Assembly (NCBI GenBank): GCA_013140605.1 | Contig: JABFSL010000001.1 | Location: 123,707 to 187,706 of the forward strand | Source of the DNA: Anaerolineales bacterium | GTDB lineage: Bacteria; Chloroflexota; Anaerolineae; Anaerolineales; Villigracilaceae | Length of the DNA stretch: 64,000 nucleotides | Direction: 5' to 3' | Shown: in pieces, positions 1-8,268 of the stretch | How positions within the stretch are numbered: position 1 is the stretch's first letter | Layout: the number at the start of each line of letters is the position of its first letter | Position numbers and translations under genes: made by a program | The notes under the pieces: model-generated | What the model was told of the DNA's origin: nothing | Database searches by the model: none | What the model saw: the letters and a program-made list of their open reading frames with translations, nothing else

Positions 1-1015
1 TTAAGAACGGGCTGCCAAAGCCATCAACCTGAATATCCATGCCGGGCTCGGTATTCGCGAACACATCAATACGTCCGCCAATGGCGTTGCTCTGTGAGTA
101 GGTTGCGCGATTCGCATTTACATCGGCATTGGTGGCGTACTTGCCGATCAGTGAGAACTGATCCATCTGGATGCAGTCATCAGTTGCAATTGGATCATCA
201 CCCAAAGCGGGATCAGCACATTGATCCGCGCTGCCGGGGAAACTGCCAACCGGGCCTTCAACACGGAAGAAGTTGGTATTGAGCGGGCTTCCTGTAACGG
301 GATGCAAAACATCAGGATCGCCAATGTAGCCAGCTGGGGCAGCCGGCAAAATAGCAGGATCCCAAGCCAGGAACGGTCCGATGCGGCTGTTCATGGCGCC
401 GGTGAAATCTCCCGGCGCGCCAATACCGATATCTTCAACGTAACGGATCATGCGCCGCCCGAAAACTGGATCAGCGGTAAAGTTGTCCACGCCATACGGG
501 TGAGTGACTCTGTACTGAGCGCTGGGGATCAGATTATCGATCCAAATGCGAACGCGTCCGAAAGTGATCTGATCACCCGGAACAGCCGTTCCGCCACTAA
601 AAGCCGCTTCAAGCGCCAGCACGAGAATGGCTCTTCCGCCAGTGGCAGAATCTGTTTCCATCAGGGCGCTGCCCAGCATGTAGAAAGCCTCACCAGTTGT
701 CGGGTAGTTATCTGGAACCGAGATGGGAGCGGCCGGGTTGGGAATATCACCGGGCAGGAAACCGCAGATCGGGTTGAGTCCGCCATCGAGACACAACTCC
801 AGGCGGGTACCGTTTGAATCCTTATACCAGCTCGGGTAGCCAGTCAGGCTTGAAGTAGGTCCAACCGCCACAAGACCCGCTCCCGGAACCGCAAGCGCGC
901 TGGATGTGGAAAGAAGCATGATCGCTATGAGAAAAACAACTATAAAACTACGAAAACTAAAATTGATCTTTTTGTAAGGAAATGAAGAAAGTGAATTATG
1001 AATATTGTTTAACAT
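1..1015 (-). CDS. Conserved secreted protein, C-terminus runs off the window (missing from the ORF track because no stop lies in the window)
   Basis: Reverse strand open from ATG at 1015 to the window edge (338 codons): MLNNIHNSLSSFPYKKINFSFRSFIVVFLIAIMLLSTSSALAVPGAG...GYPSWYKDSNGTRLELCLDGG...YRVTHPYGVDNF...DIGIGAPGDFTGAMNSRIGPFLAWD; signal peptide at N-terminus. Confidence 0.85.
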   Translation of the reverse strand, partial: MLNNIHNSLSSFPYKKINFSFRSFIVVFLIAIMLLSTSSALAVPGAGLVAVGPTSSLTGYPSWYKDSNGTRLELCLDGGLNPICGFLPGDIPNPAAPISVPDNYPTTGEAFYMLGSALMETDSATGGRAILVLALEAAFSGGTAVPGDQITFGRVRIWIDNLIPSAQYRVTHPYGVDNFTADPVFGRRMIRYVEDIGIGAPGDFTGAMNSRIGPFLAWDPAILPAAPAGYIGDPDVLHPVTGSPLNTNFFRVEGPVGSFPGSADQCADPALGDDPIATDDCIQMDQFSLIGKYATNADVNANRATYSQSNAIGGRIDVFANTEPGMDIQVDGFGSPFL

Positions 1016-1514
1016 GTTTTTTATCCTCTACTATTGGTGATCCATTATTTGACACCATCGACAGATTCGCATTACCGGGCAAGTGCAATGAATATAATAG
1101 TAGGAAGCGGACAAATACAATATGGACATAGGTAGTTAAATTGTGCTTAACTTTGGTCTATGGTTTTCCGACTTTAGAGTGAGAAAAAGAGTGATTTGAA
1201 TCAACCCAGGGCGTAAATTATTTATTACAACTTGTACAAATCAAGGCCTGTTTGGAACAATTTACGAACTGACACATGACCATAAACGTGCAATATTTTG
1301 AAATTCTCCGTTGACATCACAAAAGTCTATGAAATAGCAATAGATTTTCGGGACAACTTTTATCCTATTAGCGATATAATAGCGCGGAACAAAAAATAAC
1401 ACACGGATATTGGCAGGTCATTAAGCAGGGCTTTGGTCTACAGCCCTCCGACTTTAGTCGGAACACTCTATAAGAATCAATTATTTATTTTTCAGCATTC
1501 CAAGGGAGTTAATC

Positions 1515-2942
1515 TTGTTCATTCGTATTGCAAATTTTGCAACACGCTGGAGTTTGGTTCAACGGTTCAGGCTTGCGGGTATTGTTGTTATGATTCTTGG
1601 AACCGGTGTGATCGGCACATGGGTGGGGGAAAAAATAAAGACCAATGTGATCAACGAGTCCGCCTCAACCACCGCTCTTTACATGGACAGCTTTATCACT
1701 CCCAACCTTCAGGAACTCGCGACATCCGATTCACTAACCACGAAAAGCTTTTCAAATTTAAGTAATGTACTAAGCAAAACCGACCTCGGCCGCCAGATCG
1801 TAACAATAAAGGTTTGGGGAAAAGATAACCGCGTGCTTTTTAGCAGTTCAGCATCTCTGGTAGGCCGCACATTCCCCAGTGCGGAAGATCTCGAAACAGC
1901 CAGAAAAGGCGAAATTGTCGCATCGATCAGCAACCTGCAGGAAGATGAAAATATTGAAGAGCGAAGGCTATATTCAAGGCTGCTCGAGATCTATATCCCG
2001 ATACGATTGAATGGAACAAATCAGATCATTGCTGTTGCCGAATTCTACAAGAAAGTTGACAGCCTTGAAGCAGACATCGCCGCCGCCCAGCGAAAAAGCT
2101 GGTTCATCGTGGTTTCGGCGATGACGGCCATTTATTTGATATTGGTCGGATTCGTTCAATGGGTCGGCTATCGGATCGGACGACAGGAACGCGATTTAAA
2201 AAATCAAGTGGTTCGATTGACAGAACTACTGGCACAGAATGCCGAACTTGACAAGCGCATGCGCCGCGCCGCCGCCAATTCAACCTCACTTAACGAGAGG
2301 CTTCTGCGGCGTACCAGCGCCGAACTTCATGACGGCCCGGTACAGGAAGTGAGCCTGGCGCTATTGCGCCTTGACCGTGTCAACGCCCAGAATGAAACCT
2401 GCCGCATAGTCCGCTCGGACTTTGAATGTAACGATCACCTGCCCACCGTTCAGACATCCCTGCAAATTGCCTTGCAGGAAATGAGAACCATTGCCACCAG
2501 CCTGGGACTTCCACAATTGGATAATATGCCTTTGCAGGAAGTTTTTACCCGCGTGGTGCGCTCTCATGAAAAGCGCACGAGATCAAAAGTTGGCCTGAAT
2601 ATTAATAACCTGCCGGAACAGGCGACTTTAGCGGTGAAGATCACGATCTATCGTCTCATTCAGGAAGCGTTGAACAACGCATACAATCATGCGGGCGGCA
2701 TGGACCAACAAGTCCGCGCGACATACGATAAGGATCTTTTACAAATCGAGATATCAGACAAGGGACGCGGTTTTGATGTTTCGCTCCCCATTGAATGGGA
2801 TAACCACCTCGGCCTGGCAGGGATGCGCGAACGCGTTGAAAGCCTGGGAGGGTTGTTTGAAATACAAAGCGCGATCAACGAAGGAACAATCGTAAACGCA
2901 AATATTTTCCTTCTTGATGTGGAACATAATATCAATGGATAA
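1515..2942 (+). CDS. Sensor histidine kinase, NarX/HisKA_3 type (copy 1)
   Basis: Two TM segments, ELHDGPVQE H-box, C-terminal HATPase (LIQEALNNAYNHA, DKGRGFD, HLGLAGMRERVESLGG). Confidence 0.9.
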   Translation: MFIRIANFATRWSLVQRFRLAGIVVMILGTGVIGTWVGEKIKTNVINESASTTALYMDSFITPNLQELATSDSLTTKSFSNLSNVLSKTDLGRQIVTIKVWGKDNRVLFSSSASLVGRTFPSAEDLETARKGEIVASISNLQEDENIEERRLYSRLLEIYIPIRLNGTNQIIAVAEFYKKVDSLEADIAAAQRKSWFIVVSAMTAIYLILVGFVQWVGYRIGRQERDLKNQVVRLTELLAQNAELDKRMRRAAANSTSLNERLLRRTSAELHDGPVQEVSLALLRLDRVNAQNETCRIVRSDFECNDHLPTVQTSLQIALQEMRTIATSLGLPQLDNMPLQEVFTRVVRSHEKRTRSKVGLNINNLPEQATLAVKITIYRLIQEALNNAYNHAGGMDQQVRATYDKDLLQIEISDKGRGFDVSLPIEWDNHLGLAGMRERVESLGGLFEIQSAINEGTIVNANIFLLDVEHNING

Positions 2943-3005
2943 GATACTGATGGTTCATGCAATAATGGCAGACGCGATATTCTTCCTTCAAAAGGAGAAT
3001 GAAGA

Positions 3006-4439
3006 ATGTTAAAACGCGTCTCAAGTTTTGCAACGAACTTGAATCTAGTCCAGCGATTTACAATCGTGAGTTTCGTTGTTATGATCTTCGGCATGATCAG
3101 TATCGGCAGGTGGGTTGCAGAGCAGATCAAGATCGGTGTCATAAAGGAAACAGCCGCCACAACCGCGCTCTACATGGATAGTTTTATCTCTCCAATTCTG
3201 CAGGACCTCGGCTCTTCACCCACATTAACGCCGGAACATTTCGAGGAACTGGGCAACCTGCTCAACGAAACAGATCTCGGGGATCAGACCGTAACGATAA
3301 AAATATGGAGTTCAGACCATCATGTGCTCTATAGCGATACCCCGTCGCTGATGGGGCGTGATTTCCCCACGACGGAAGATTTGGAAGAGTCGTGGCAGGG
3401 TGAAGTAGCGGCAGAGATCAGTAATCTGGAAGCCGAAGAGAATGTTGAGGAGCACAAATCCTATAAAAGCCTGCTTGAGATATACAGCCCGGTCCGTTTA
3501 AGTGGTACGAACCAGATCATAGCCGTCACCGAGTTCTATCAGAAGGTTGATGTTCTTGAAGCTGAAATCATTGCGGCCCAGGAACAAAGTTGGATCGTGG
3601 TGGGCGCGACCATGTTTATAAGTTATCTCCTGCTGATCGGTTTTGTTCAATACGCAAGCAATACAATCGAACAACAGGAAGCTGACCTGAAAAACCATGT
3701 GGAAAGATTAACAGACCTGCTGGCCCGCAACGAAGAACTTAACAGACGCGTGCGCCGCGCCGCGGCAAACACAACAGCGTTTAACGAACGGTTCCTGCGC
3801 CGCACCAGTTCGGAACTTCATGACGGCCCCATTCAGGAGATCGGACTGGCCCTGGCGCGGCTTGAACGCGTAAAAAGTCAGAACGATACCTGCCGCTTGA
3901 TCGATGCAAATTACAAGTGTACCGACCACCTGCCCACCGCCAAAACATCCTTGCAAACTGCCCTCAATGAAATCCGCTCAATTGCAACCGGCCTCGGACT
4001 TCCACAATTGGAATATTTCACTCTGCCCGAAATTCTGACGAGCGTGGTTCGCGCTCATGAAAAACAGACCGGCACGAAGGTTATGCTAAGCATGAATGAA
4101 CTTCCGGAACGAACTCCGCTTGAGATCAAGATCACCGCCTATCGTCTCATTCAGGAAGCGTTGAACAATGCGCACAACTACGCCGGTGGAGCCGGTCAAC
4201 AGGTACGGGTAAGATACCAAAACAGCTTTGTACTGATCGAAATTTCAGACAAGGGACCAGGGTTCGATGTTAACCGTCCCGTTGAATCAGGAGAGCGCGA
4301 ACACCTTGGTCTGGCAGGGATGCGTGAACGTGTGGAGAGCCTGGGCGGCTCATTTAAGATCGAGAGCCGGAAGAATCAAGGAACAAAGGTGATTGCCGCG
4401 CTATCCCTGCAAAATATTGGAGAAAATGAAAATGGATAA
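3006..4439 (+). CDS. Sensor histidine kinase, NarX/HisKA_3 type (copy 2, tandem paralog)
   Basis: Colinear with 1515..2942; ELHDGPIQE H-box and HATPase; SD aaaggag upstream. Confidence 0.9.
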   Translation: MLKRVSSFATNLNLVQRFTIVSFVVMIFGMISIGRWVAEQIKIGVIKETAATTALYMDSFISPILQDLGSSPTLTPEHFEELGNLLNETDLGDQTVTIKIWSSDHHVLYSDTPSLMGRDFPTTEDLEESWQGEVAAEISNLEAEENVEEHKSYKSLLEIYSPVRLSGTNQIIAVTEFYQKVDVLEAEIIAAQEQSWIVVGATMFISYLLLIGFVQYASNTIEQQEADLKNHVERLTDLLARNEELNRRVRRAAANTTAFNERFLRRTSSELHDGPIQEIGLALARLERVKSQNDTCRLIDANYKCTDHLPTAKTSLQTALNEIRSIATGLGLPQLEYFTLPEILTSVVRAHEKQTGTKVMLSMNELPERTPLEIKITAYRLIQEALNNAHNYAGGAGQQVRVRYQNSFVLIEISDKGPGFDVNRPVESGEREHLGLAGMRERVESLGGSFKIESRKNQGTKVIAALSLQNIGENENG

Positions 4440-5085
4440 AATACGGCTAGTGATCATTGACGACCACCCGATCTTTCGTGAGGGAGTCGTTTCGATTCTC
4501 GGGAGCGAAGCTGACCTTGATGTTGTAGGCCAGGGACTCACGGCGGACGATGCCCTGCGCCTGACTCGCGATCTTTTACCAGATGTGATCCTTTTGGATG
4601 TAAATATGCCCGGCGGCGGATTGAACGCGGCTGAAACGATCGCCAACTCCTTCCCTGTGGTCAAGATCATCATGCTGACCGGGTCTGCTGATGAAGATGA
4701 CGTTCTGGCCGCTCTCAAGGCCGGGGCACATGCCTATGTGCTAAAAGGAGTGGCTGCCCGTGAGTTGAATACCATCCTGCATACCGTTTACTCCGGAGAG
4801 GGCTATGTGACTCCCTCGCTGGCGGCCAGCCTGCTCTCCGAGATGAAATCAGCGGTTAAGGAAAAACAACCCACCAAGGTGGACTCGTTCGATGAGTTAA
4901 CCGAGCGTGAACGCCAGATATTGGAATTGATCGCAGATGGAACCAGCAACAAGGAAATTGGACAGAAATTATTCCTGACCGAAAAAACCATCAAACATTA
5001 TGTGACCAATATTCTGCAAAAATTGCATGTCAGTAATCGAGTCCAGGCCGCGCTGCTCGCGCAACAAAAAGCACGGCCGAAATAG
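4426..5085 (+). CDS. NarL/LuxR-family response regulator
   Basis: Receiver domain (IDDHPIFREGV, LLDVNMPGGG) plus LuxR HTH (LTERERQILELIADGTSNKEIGQKLFLTEKTIKHYVTNILQKL). Confidence 0.93.
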   Translation: MKMDKIRLVIIDDHPIFREGVVSILGSEADLDVVGQGLTADDALRLTRDLLPDVILLDVNMPGGGLNAAETIANSFPVVKIIMLTGSADEDDVLAALKAGAHAYVLKGVAARELNTILHTVYSGEGYVTPSLAASLLSEMKSAVKEKQPTKVDSFDELTERERQILELIADGTSNKEIGQKLFLTEKTIKHYVTNILQKLHVSNRVQAALLAQQKARPK

Positions 5086-5088
5086 CAC

Positions 5089-5227
5089 AACTCTGGAGTC
5101 GGACAGCTTGCTGTCCGAGTGGCCGAATGAACTACGAAATGCCAAAAGAAAAAATAAAAGGGTTATTCCATTGTTTCGTTGCAGTTCGCATCCCAGTTTG
5201 TCCATCAGCAAGCTGATGGACTCCAGA
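5089..5227. repeat. Two hairpins bounded by AACTCTGGAGT ... ACTCCAGA (palindrome family C)
   Basis: aactctggagt-cggacagc-tt-gctgtccg at 5089-5118 and tccatcagc-aa-gctgatgga-ctccaga at 5201-5227. Confidence 0.8.
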
Positions 5228-5236
5228 ATAGGGAAA

Positions 5237-5270
5237 CAAAAACGCCGCTCGTTTGAGCGGCATTTTTGTT
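5237..5270. terminator. Rho-independent terminator
   Basis: gccgctcgtttgagcggc flanked by A- and T-rich tracts. Confidence 0.85.
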
Positions 5271-5287
5271 TCTTAATTTTCCAATTC

Positions 5288-6766
5288 TCAATCCATACCA
5301 ATTACTGTGGATTCGCTTTCGAGCGATTTCTCTTTTAGTTCCTGATGCGGGGTGAAGAAGACTGCCGCCAGCCCAAGCGCGGCGGACACGAAGGCAATCA
5401 CAAAAACCAAATGGATCGAGTCTGCCATTGCAAGGCGCACGCCGGCATCGACAACAACCTCAACGCCAGGTAAAGGATCGAGCAAAGCAGTCACCAGCTT
5501 CGGGTCCAGACCAGATGCGCTTAAGTTTGAGGCGAGGCGAATGCTCAACGCGGCGCCCATCACGCTTACGCCGAGAGTCCCGCCCATCGAACGGCTGAAT
5601 TGAAGCATGGAAGTGGCCGTGCCAAGATTCCGCCGCTCCACGTTCGTCTGCACCGCGACCAAAAATGATGGGATGGAAAGCCCCATACCCACACCCATGA
5701 TGGTGACGAAAATCATCATCATGATCTGGCTCGAGTTCGGGCCGATCAGTGTCATCAGGAATGCGCCCGTCACGAACAATGTTGTGCCGATCACTCCCAG
5801 CCTGCGATGGCCGACCGTCAATATCAGCCTCATGCCGATGATGCTGGCAGTGACCCAGCCCAACAGCATCGGCGTGATGGTGATGCCCGCCTGAGTGGCG
5901 CTGGTTCCCAATACCGATTGAACAAATAGCGGGATGAACGAGATGCTTCCAAATAACGCCCAGCCCGTAAATATGCCATGCGTGACGGCGGTTGCAAATA
6001 AACGGTCACGAAAAAGTTGGATCGGCAGGATCGGGTCAGCGGCGCGGCTCTCGACCCAAACCAACGCGATAAAGAATACCACCGCAGTTGCGATCAACAT
6101 CCAACTATTGAGTGAGCCGAATTCCATCAGGCCAAGCAATAACGAGACAACACTGGATGTGAGCAAGGCCGCGCCGAGATAATCCACTTTCGGTCGTTCG
6201 TGACTTTGAGCCTGCTCCTGCCATGCGAGAGCGACCAGCGCCGCTGCAAGCAACCCCGGCAAAACGTTGATGTAGAAGACCCAGCGCCACGTGAATTGAT
6301 CCACAAGGAAGCCACCCAGCAGCGGACCGGCAATGGACGAGAAGCCCCACACGCCGGAGAAAAGTCCCTGCATTTTGGCGCGCTGCTGCAAATTGAACAT
6401 CTCGCCGATCAGGATAAACGCCAGCGGCATGATTCCGCCCGCGCCGAGTCCCTGCAAGGCGCGCGCGAAGATCAGTTGCGTCATGCTGTTTGCCAGTCCG
6501 CTCATTACGGAGCCGACTAGAAAAAGCGCCATCGCAATCACATAGATTCGGCGGCGGCCATAAATATCCGAGAGCTTTCCATATAATGGAACAGAGGTGG
6601 TGGATGCGAGCATGAAGGCCGAAAAGACCCAGGAGTAATGTTCCAGCCCGCCCAGTTGACCGACGATGGTCGGCATGGCGGTTGCAACAACAGTCGATTC
6701 CATCGAAGCGAGGAATAGACTGAGCATAATCCCAACGGTGACAAGAATGATTCGTTTACGTGACAT
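5288..6766 (-). CDS. MFS drug transporter, DHA2/EmrB-QacA type
   Basis: Multi-TM, FLASMESTVVATAMPTIVGQLGG, GKLSDIYGRRRIY, GGFLVDQFTWRWVFYINV. Confidence 0.93.
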   Translation of the reverse strand: MSRKRIILVTVGIMLSLFLASMESTVVATAMPTIVGQLGGLEHYSWVFSAFMLASTTSVPLYGKLSDIYGRRRIYVIAMALFLVGSVMSGLANSMTQLIFARALQGLGAGGIMPLAFILIGEMFNLQQRAKMQGLFSGVWGFSSIAGPLLGGFLVDQFTWRWVFYINVLPGLLAAALVALAWQEQAQSHERPKVDYLGAALLTSSVVSLLLGLMEFGSLNSWMLIATAVVFFIALVWVESRAADPILPIQLFRDRLFATAVTHGIFTGWALFGSISFIPLFVQSVLGTSATQAGITITPMLLGWVTASIIGMRLILTVGHRRLGVIGTTLFVTGAFLMTLIGPNSSQIMMMIFVTIMGVGMGLSIPSFLVAVQTNVERRNLGTATSMLQFSRSMGGTLGVSVMGAALSIRLASNLSASGLDPKLVTALLDPLPGVEVVVDAGVRLAMADSIHLVFVIAFVSAALGLAAVFFTPHQELKEKSLESESTVIGMD

Positions 6767-6934
6767 GGTACCCTTTCAAGGTGTTGGATATTCGGGCAAT
6801 CATACTCCAAAATAAAAACAGAGCACTATGGCCGAAGCCCTGCTTATTCGCTACATACATGTTGAGCGTTTTTTTGGACCCATGAGATCTATCTGCATTC
6901 CCCAACAATCTGAATTTTGTTCAGCCGGCAAAAA

Positions 6935-7047
6935 GACTTACGCAAACCCTGGAAGAATCCGCTAATCTTCGCAAATTTTCGCTAATCCTTTTAAAATTCG
7001 CGTGGATTAGCGTAGATTAGCGGATAAAAATTCATTCTGCGTAAGTC
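6935..7047. mobile_element. MITE-like palindromic element
   Basis: Terminal inverted repeats GACTTACGCA (6935-6944)/TGCGTAAGTC (7038-7047) and internal arms tccgctaatcttcgc/gcgtagattagcgga. Confidence 0.75.
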
Positions 7048-7057
7048 CTTATTTTAT

Positions 7058-7483
7058 CTACACTGTGTATCGCTTATTCCAACTGTCTGGGAAGGTAAGC
7101 TTGTTCCCATAGACAAAGCGAATCATCTGCCCGTGATGTTGGATTTCGTGTTCAAGGAGATCGAATGCCAGGTTGATCTGTACGTCAGTCAAATCTGCGA
7201 AGTCAATTTCGTTCATTCGCTTATGCGTTGCATCCAAAACGGCAAGCACAGATTGTTTAACACGCGGCGTTGCGAGGCTGCATGAGAATCCCTTCCAACC
7301 GCCTGTCTCGATTGCTTTGGTATAACTTTCACGAGCGCCGACGATGCACCATAACTGACCCGCGATTCGGTTGGATGGCAGACTCGGTAAATCCAGGTTC
7401 AGGGAACCTTCATCGAGATGCGCTACAAGATCGTGCGTTAGTTTGAATGACCGATCCAATTTCGCTTTTAGATGTTTTCTCAT
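7058..7483 (-). CDS. DinB-family protein
   Basis: MRKHLKAKLDRSFKLTHDLVAHLDEGSL...LLEHEIQHHGQMIRFVYG; start trimmed from 7558 because the extension is repeat-derived; SD aaggag. Confidence 0.7.
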   Translation of the reverse strand: MRKHLKAKLDRSFKLTHDLVAHLDEGSLNLDLPSLPSNRIAGQLWCIVGARESYTKAIETGGWKGFSCSLATPRVKQSVLAVLDATHKRMNEIDFADLTDVQINLAFDLLEHEIQHHGQMIRFVYGNKLTFPDSWNKRYTV

Positions 7484-7525
7484 GAGTATCTCCTTAACCT
7501 TACCGTTATGTGCTGGGAAGTGTGC

Positions 7526-7595
7526 GCCAAATATACAGCCAATCCAATCGTTTGACAATAAAAATCCCTCCCGCCAAACGGCGGAAGGGATTCAC
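7526..7595 (-). repeat. Terminator-promoter cassette copy 1
   Basis: Minus strand: AATCCCTTCCGCCGTTTGGCGGGAGGGATTTTTATTGTCAAACGATTGGATTGGCTGTATATTTGGC. Confidence 0.85.
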
Positions 7596-7601
7596 TAATT
7601 A

Positions 7602-8099
7602 CTATTTATTGTTTCGTGTTCTTTTCAGCAATTCCTCTATCTGGATGCAATGTTCGTCTTCATGCCGGGCCATTCGTTGTGCATAACTCAAGACAGTTTG
7701 TTCCCGTCCTTTGGTAGTTGCAGTAAATGTCGCTCCTCGCGACCAGTCCTCGGTGCTTAACGATTTCAATAATTTTAAGAGTTCACCACGCTGTTTGGTA
7801 AATGCTGCCACGGAAATCTGAAATTCCTGTTGGGGGTAATCCCTTTTTCTAATCCAGGTACGCGGGGACATGTAGCGCAAGATTGGGTGATCCTGTACGA
7901 TCATCGCTGCAATACTTTTGCCCCACACATCTGCAGAGGCGCGCAAATGCGCAAGAATATCATTGACAGACCAGGGTTCTTCATCAGAGTTAAAATGCAA
8001 CCGAATTTGGTCGAGACCTTTGGTTGAGGATTTAATGCGGTGCGGCGTGGCTGTAAGAATTTTGAGAACTTTCTTGATTTCAGAAGGGTCAACTTCCAT
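7602..8099 (-). CDS. DinB-family protein
   Basis: MEVDPSEIKKVLK...WSVNDILAHLRASADVWG...RMARHEDEHCIQIEELL; start trimmed from 8183. Confidence 0.75.
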   Translation of the reverse strand: MEVDPSEIKKVLKILTATPHRIKSSTKGLDQIRLHFNSDEEPWSVNDILAHLRASADVWGKSIAAMIVQDHPILRYMSPRTWIRKRDYPQQEFQISVAAFTKQRGELLKLLKSLSTEDWSRGATFTATTKGREQTVLSYAQRMARHEDEHCIQIEELLKRTRNNK

Positions 8100-8149
8100 T
8101 TCAACAAATCCTTTAGAAGACAGGCAATAGCTCTCGGTATACTGGGCAA

Positions 8150-8218
8150 CGCCAAATATACAGCCAATCCAATCGTTTGACAATAAAAATCCCTCCCGCC
8201 AAACGGCAGAAGGGATTC
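8150..8218 (-). repeat. Terminator-promoter cassette copy 2
   Basis: Nearly identical to 7526-7595. Confidence 0.85.
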
Positions 8219-8268
8219 ACTTCTCACTACCCACTACTCACATCACACTATCCCCACACTCCACTCAA

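Noticed and set aside
1433-1765. 110-aa ORF overlapping the first kinase
   Set aside because: Out-of-frame shadow of the kinase ORF with no recognisable domain or SD
7484-8183. Shared MSNDWIGCIFG N-terminus as a conserved peptide of the two DinB ORFs
   Set aside because: It is translation of the repeated terminator-promoter cassette; internal ATGs with SDs are better starts
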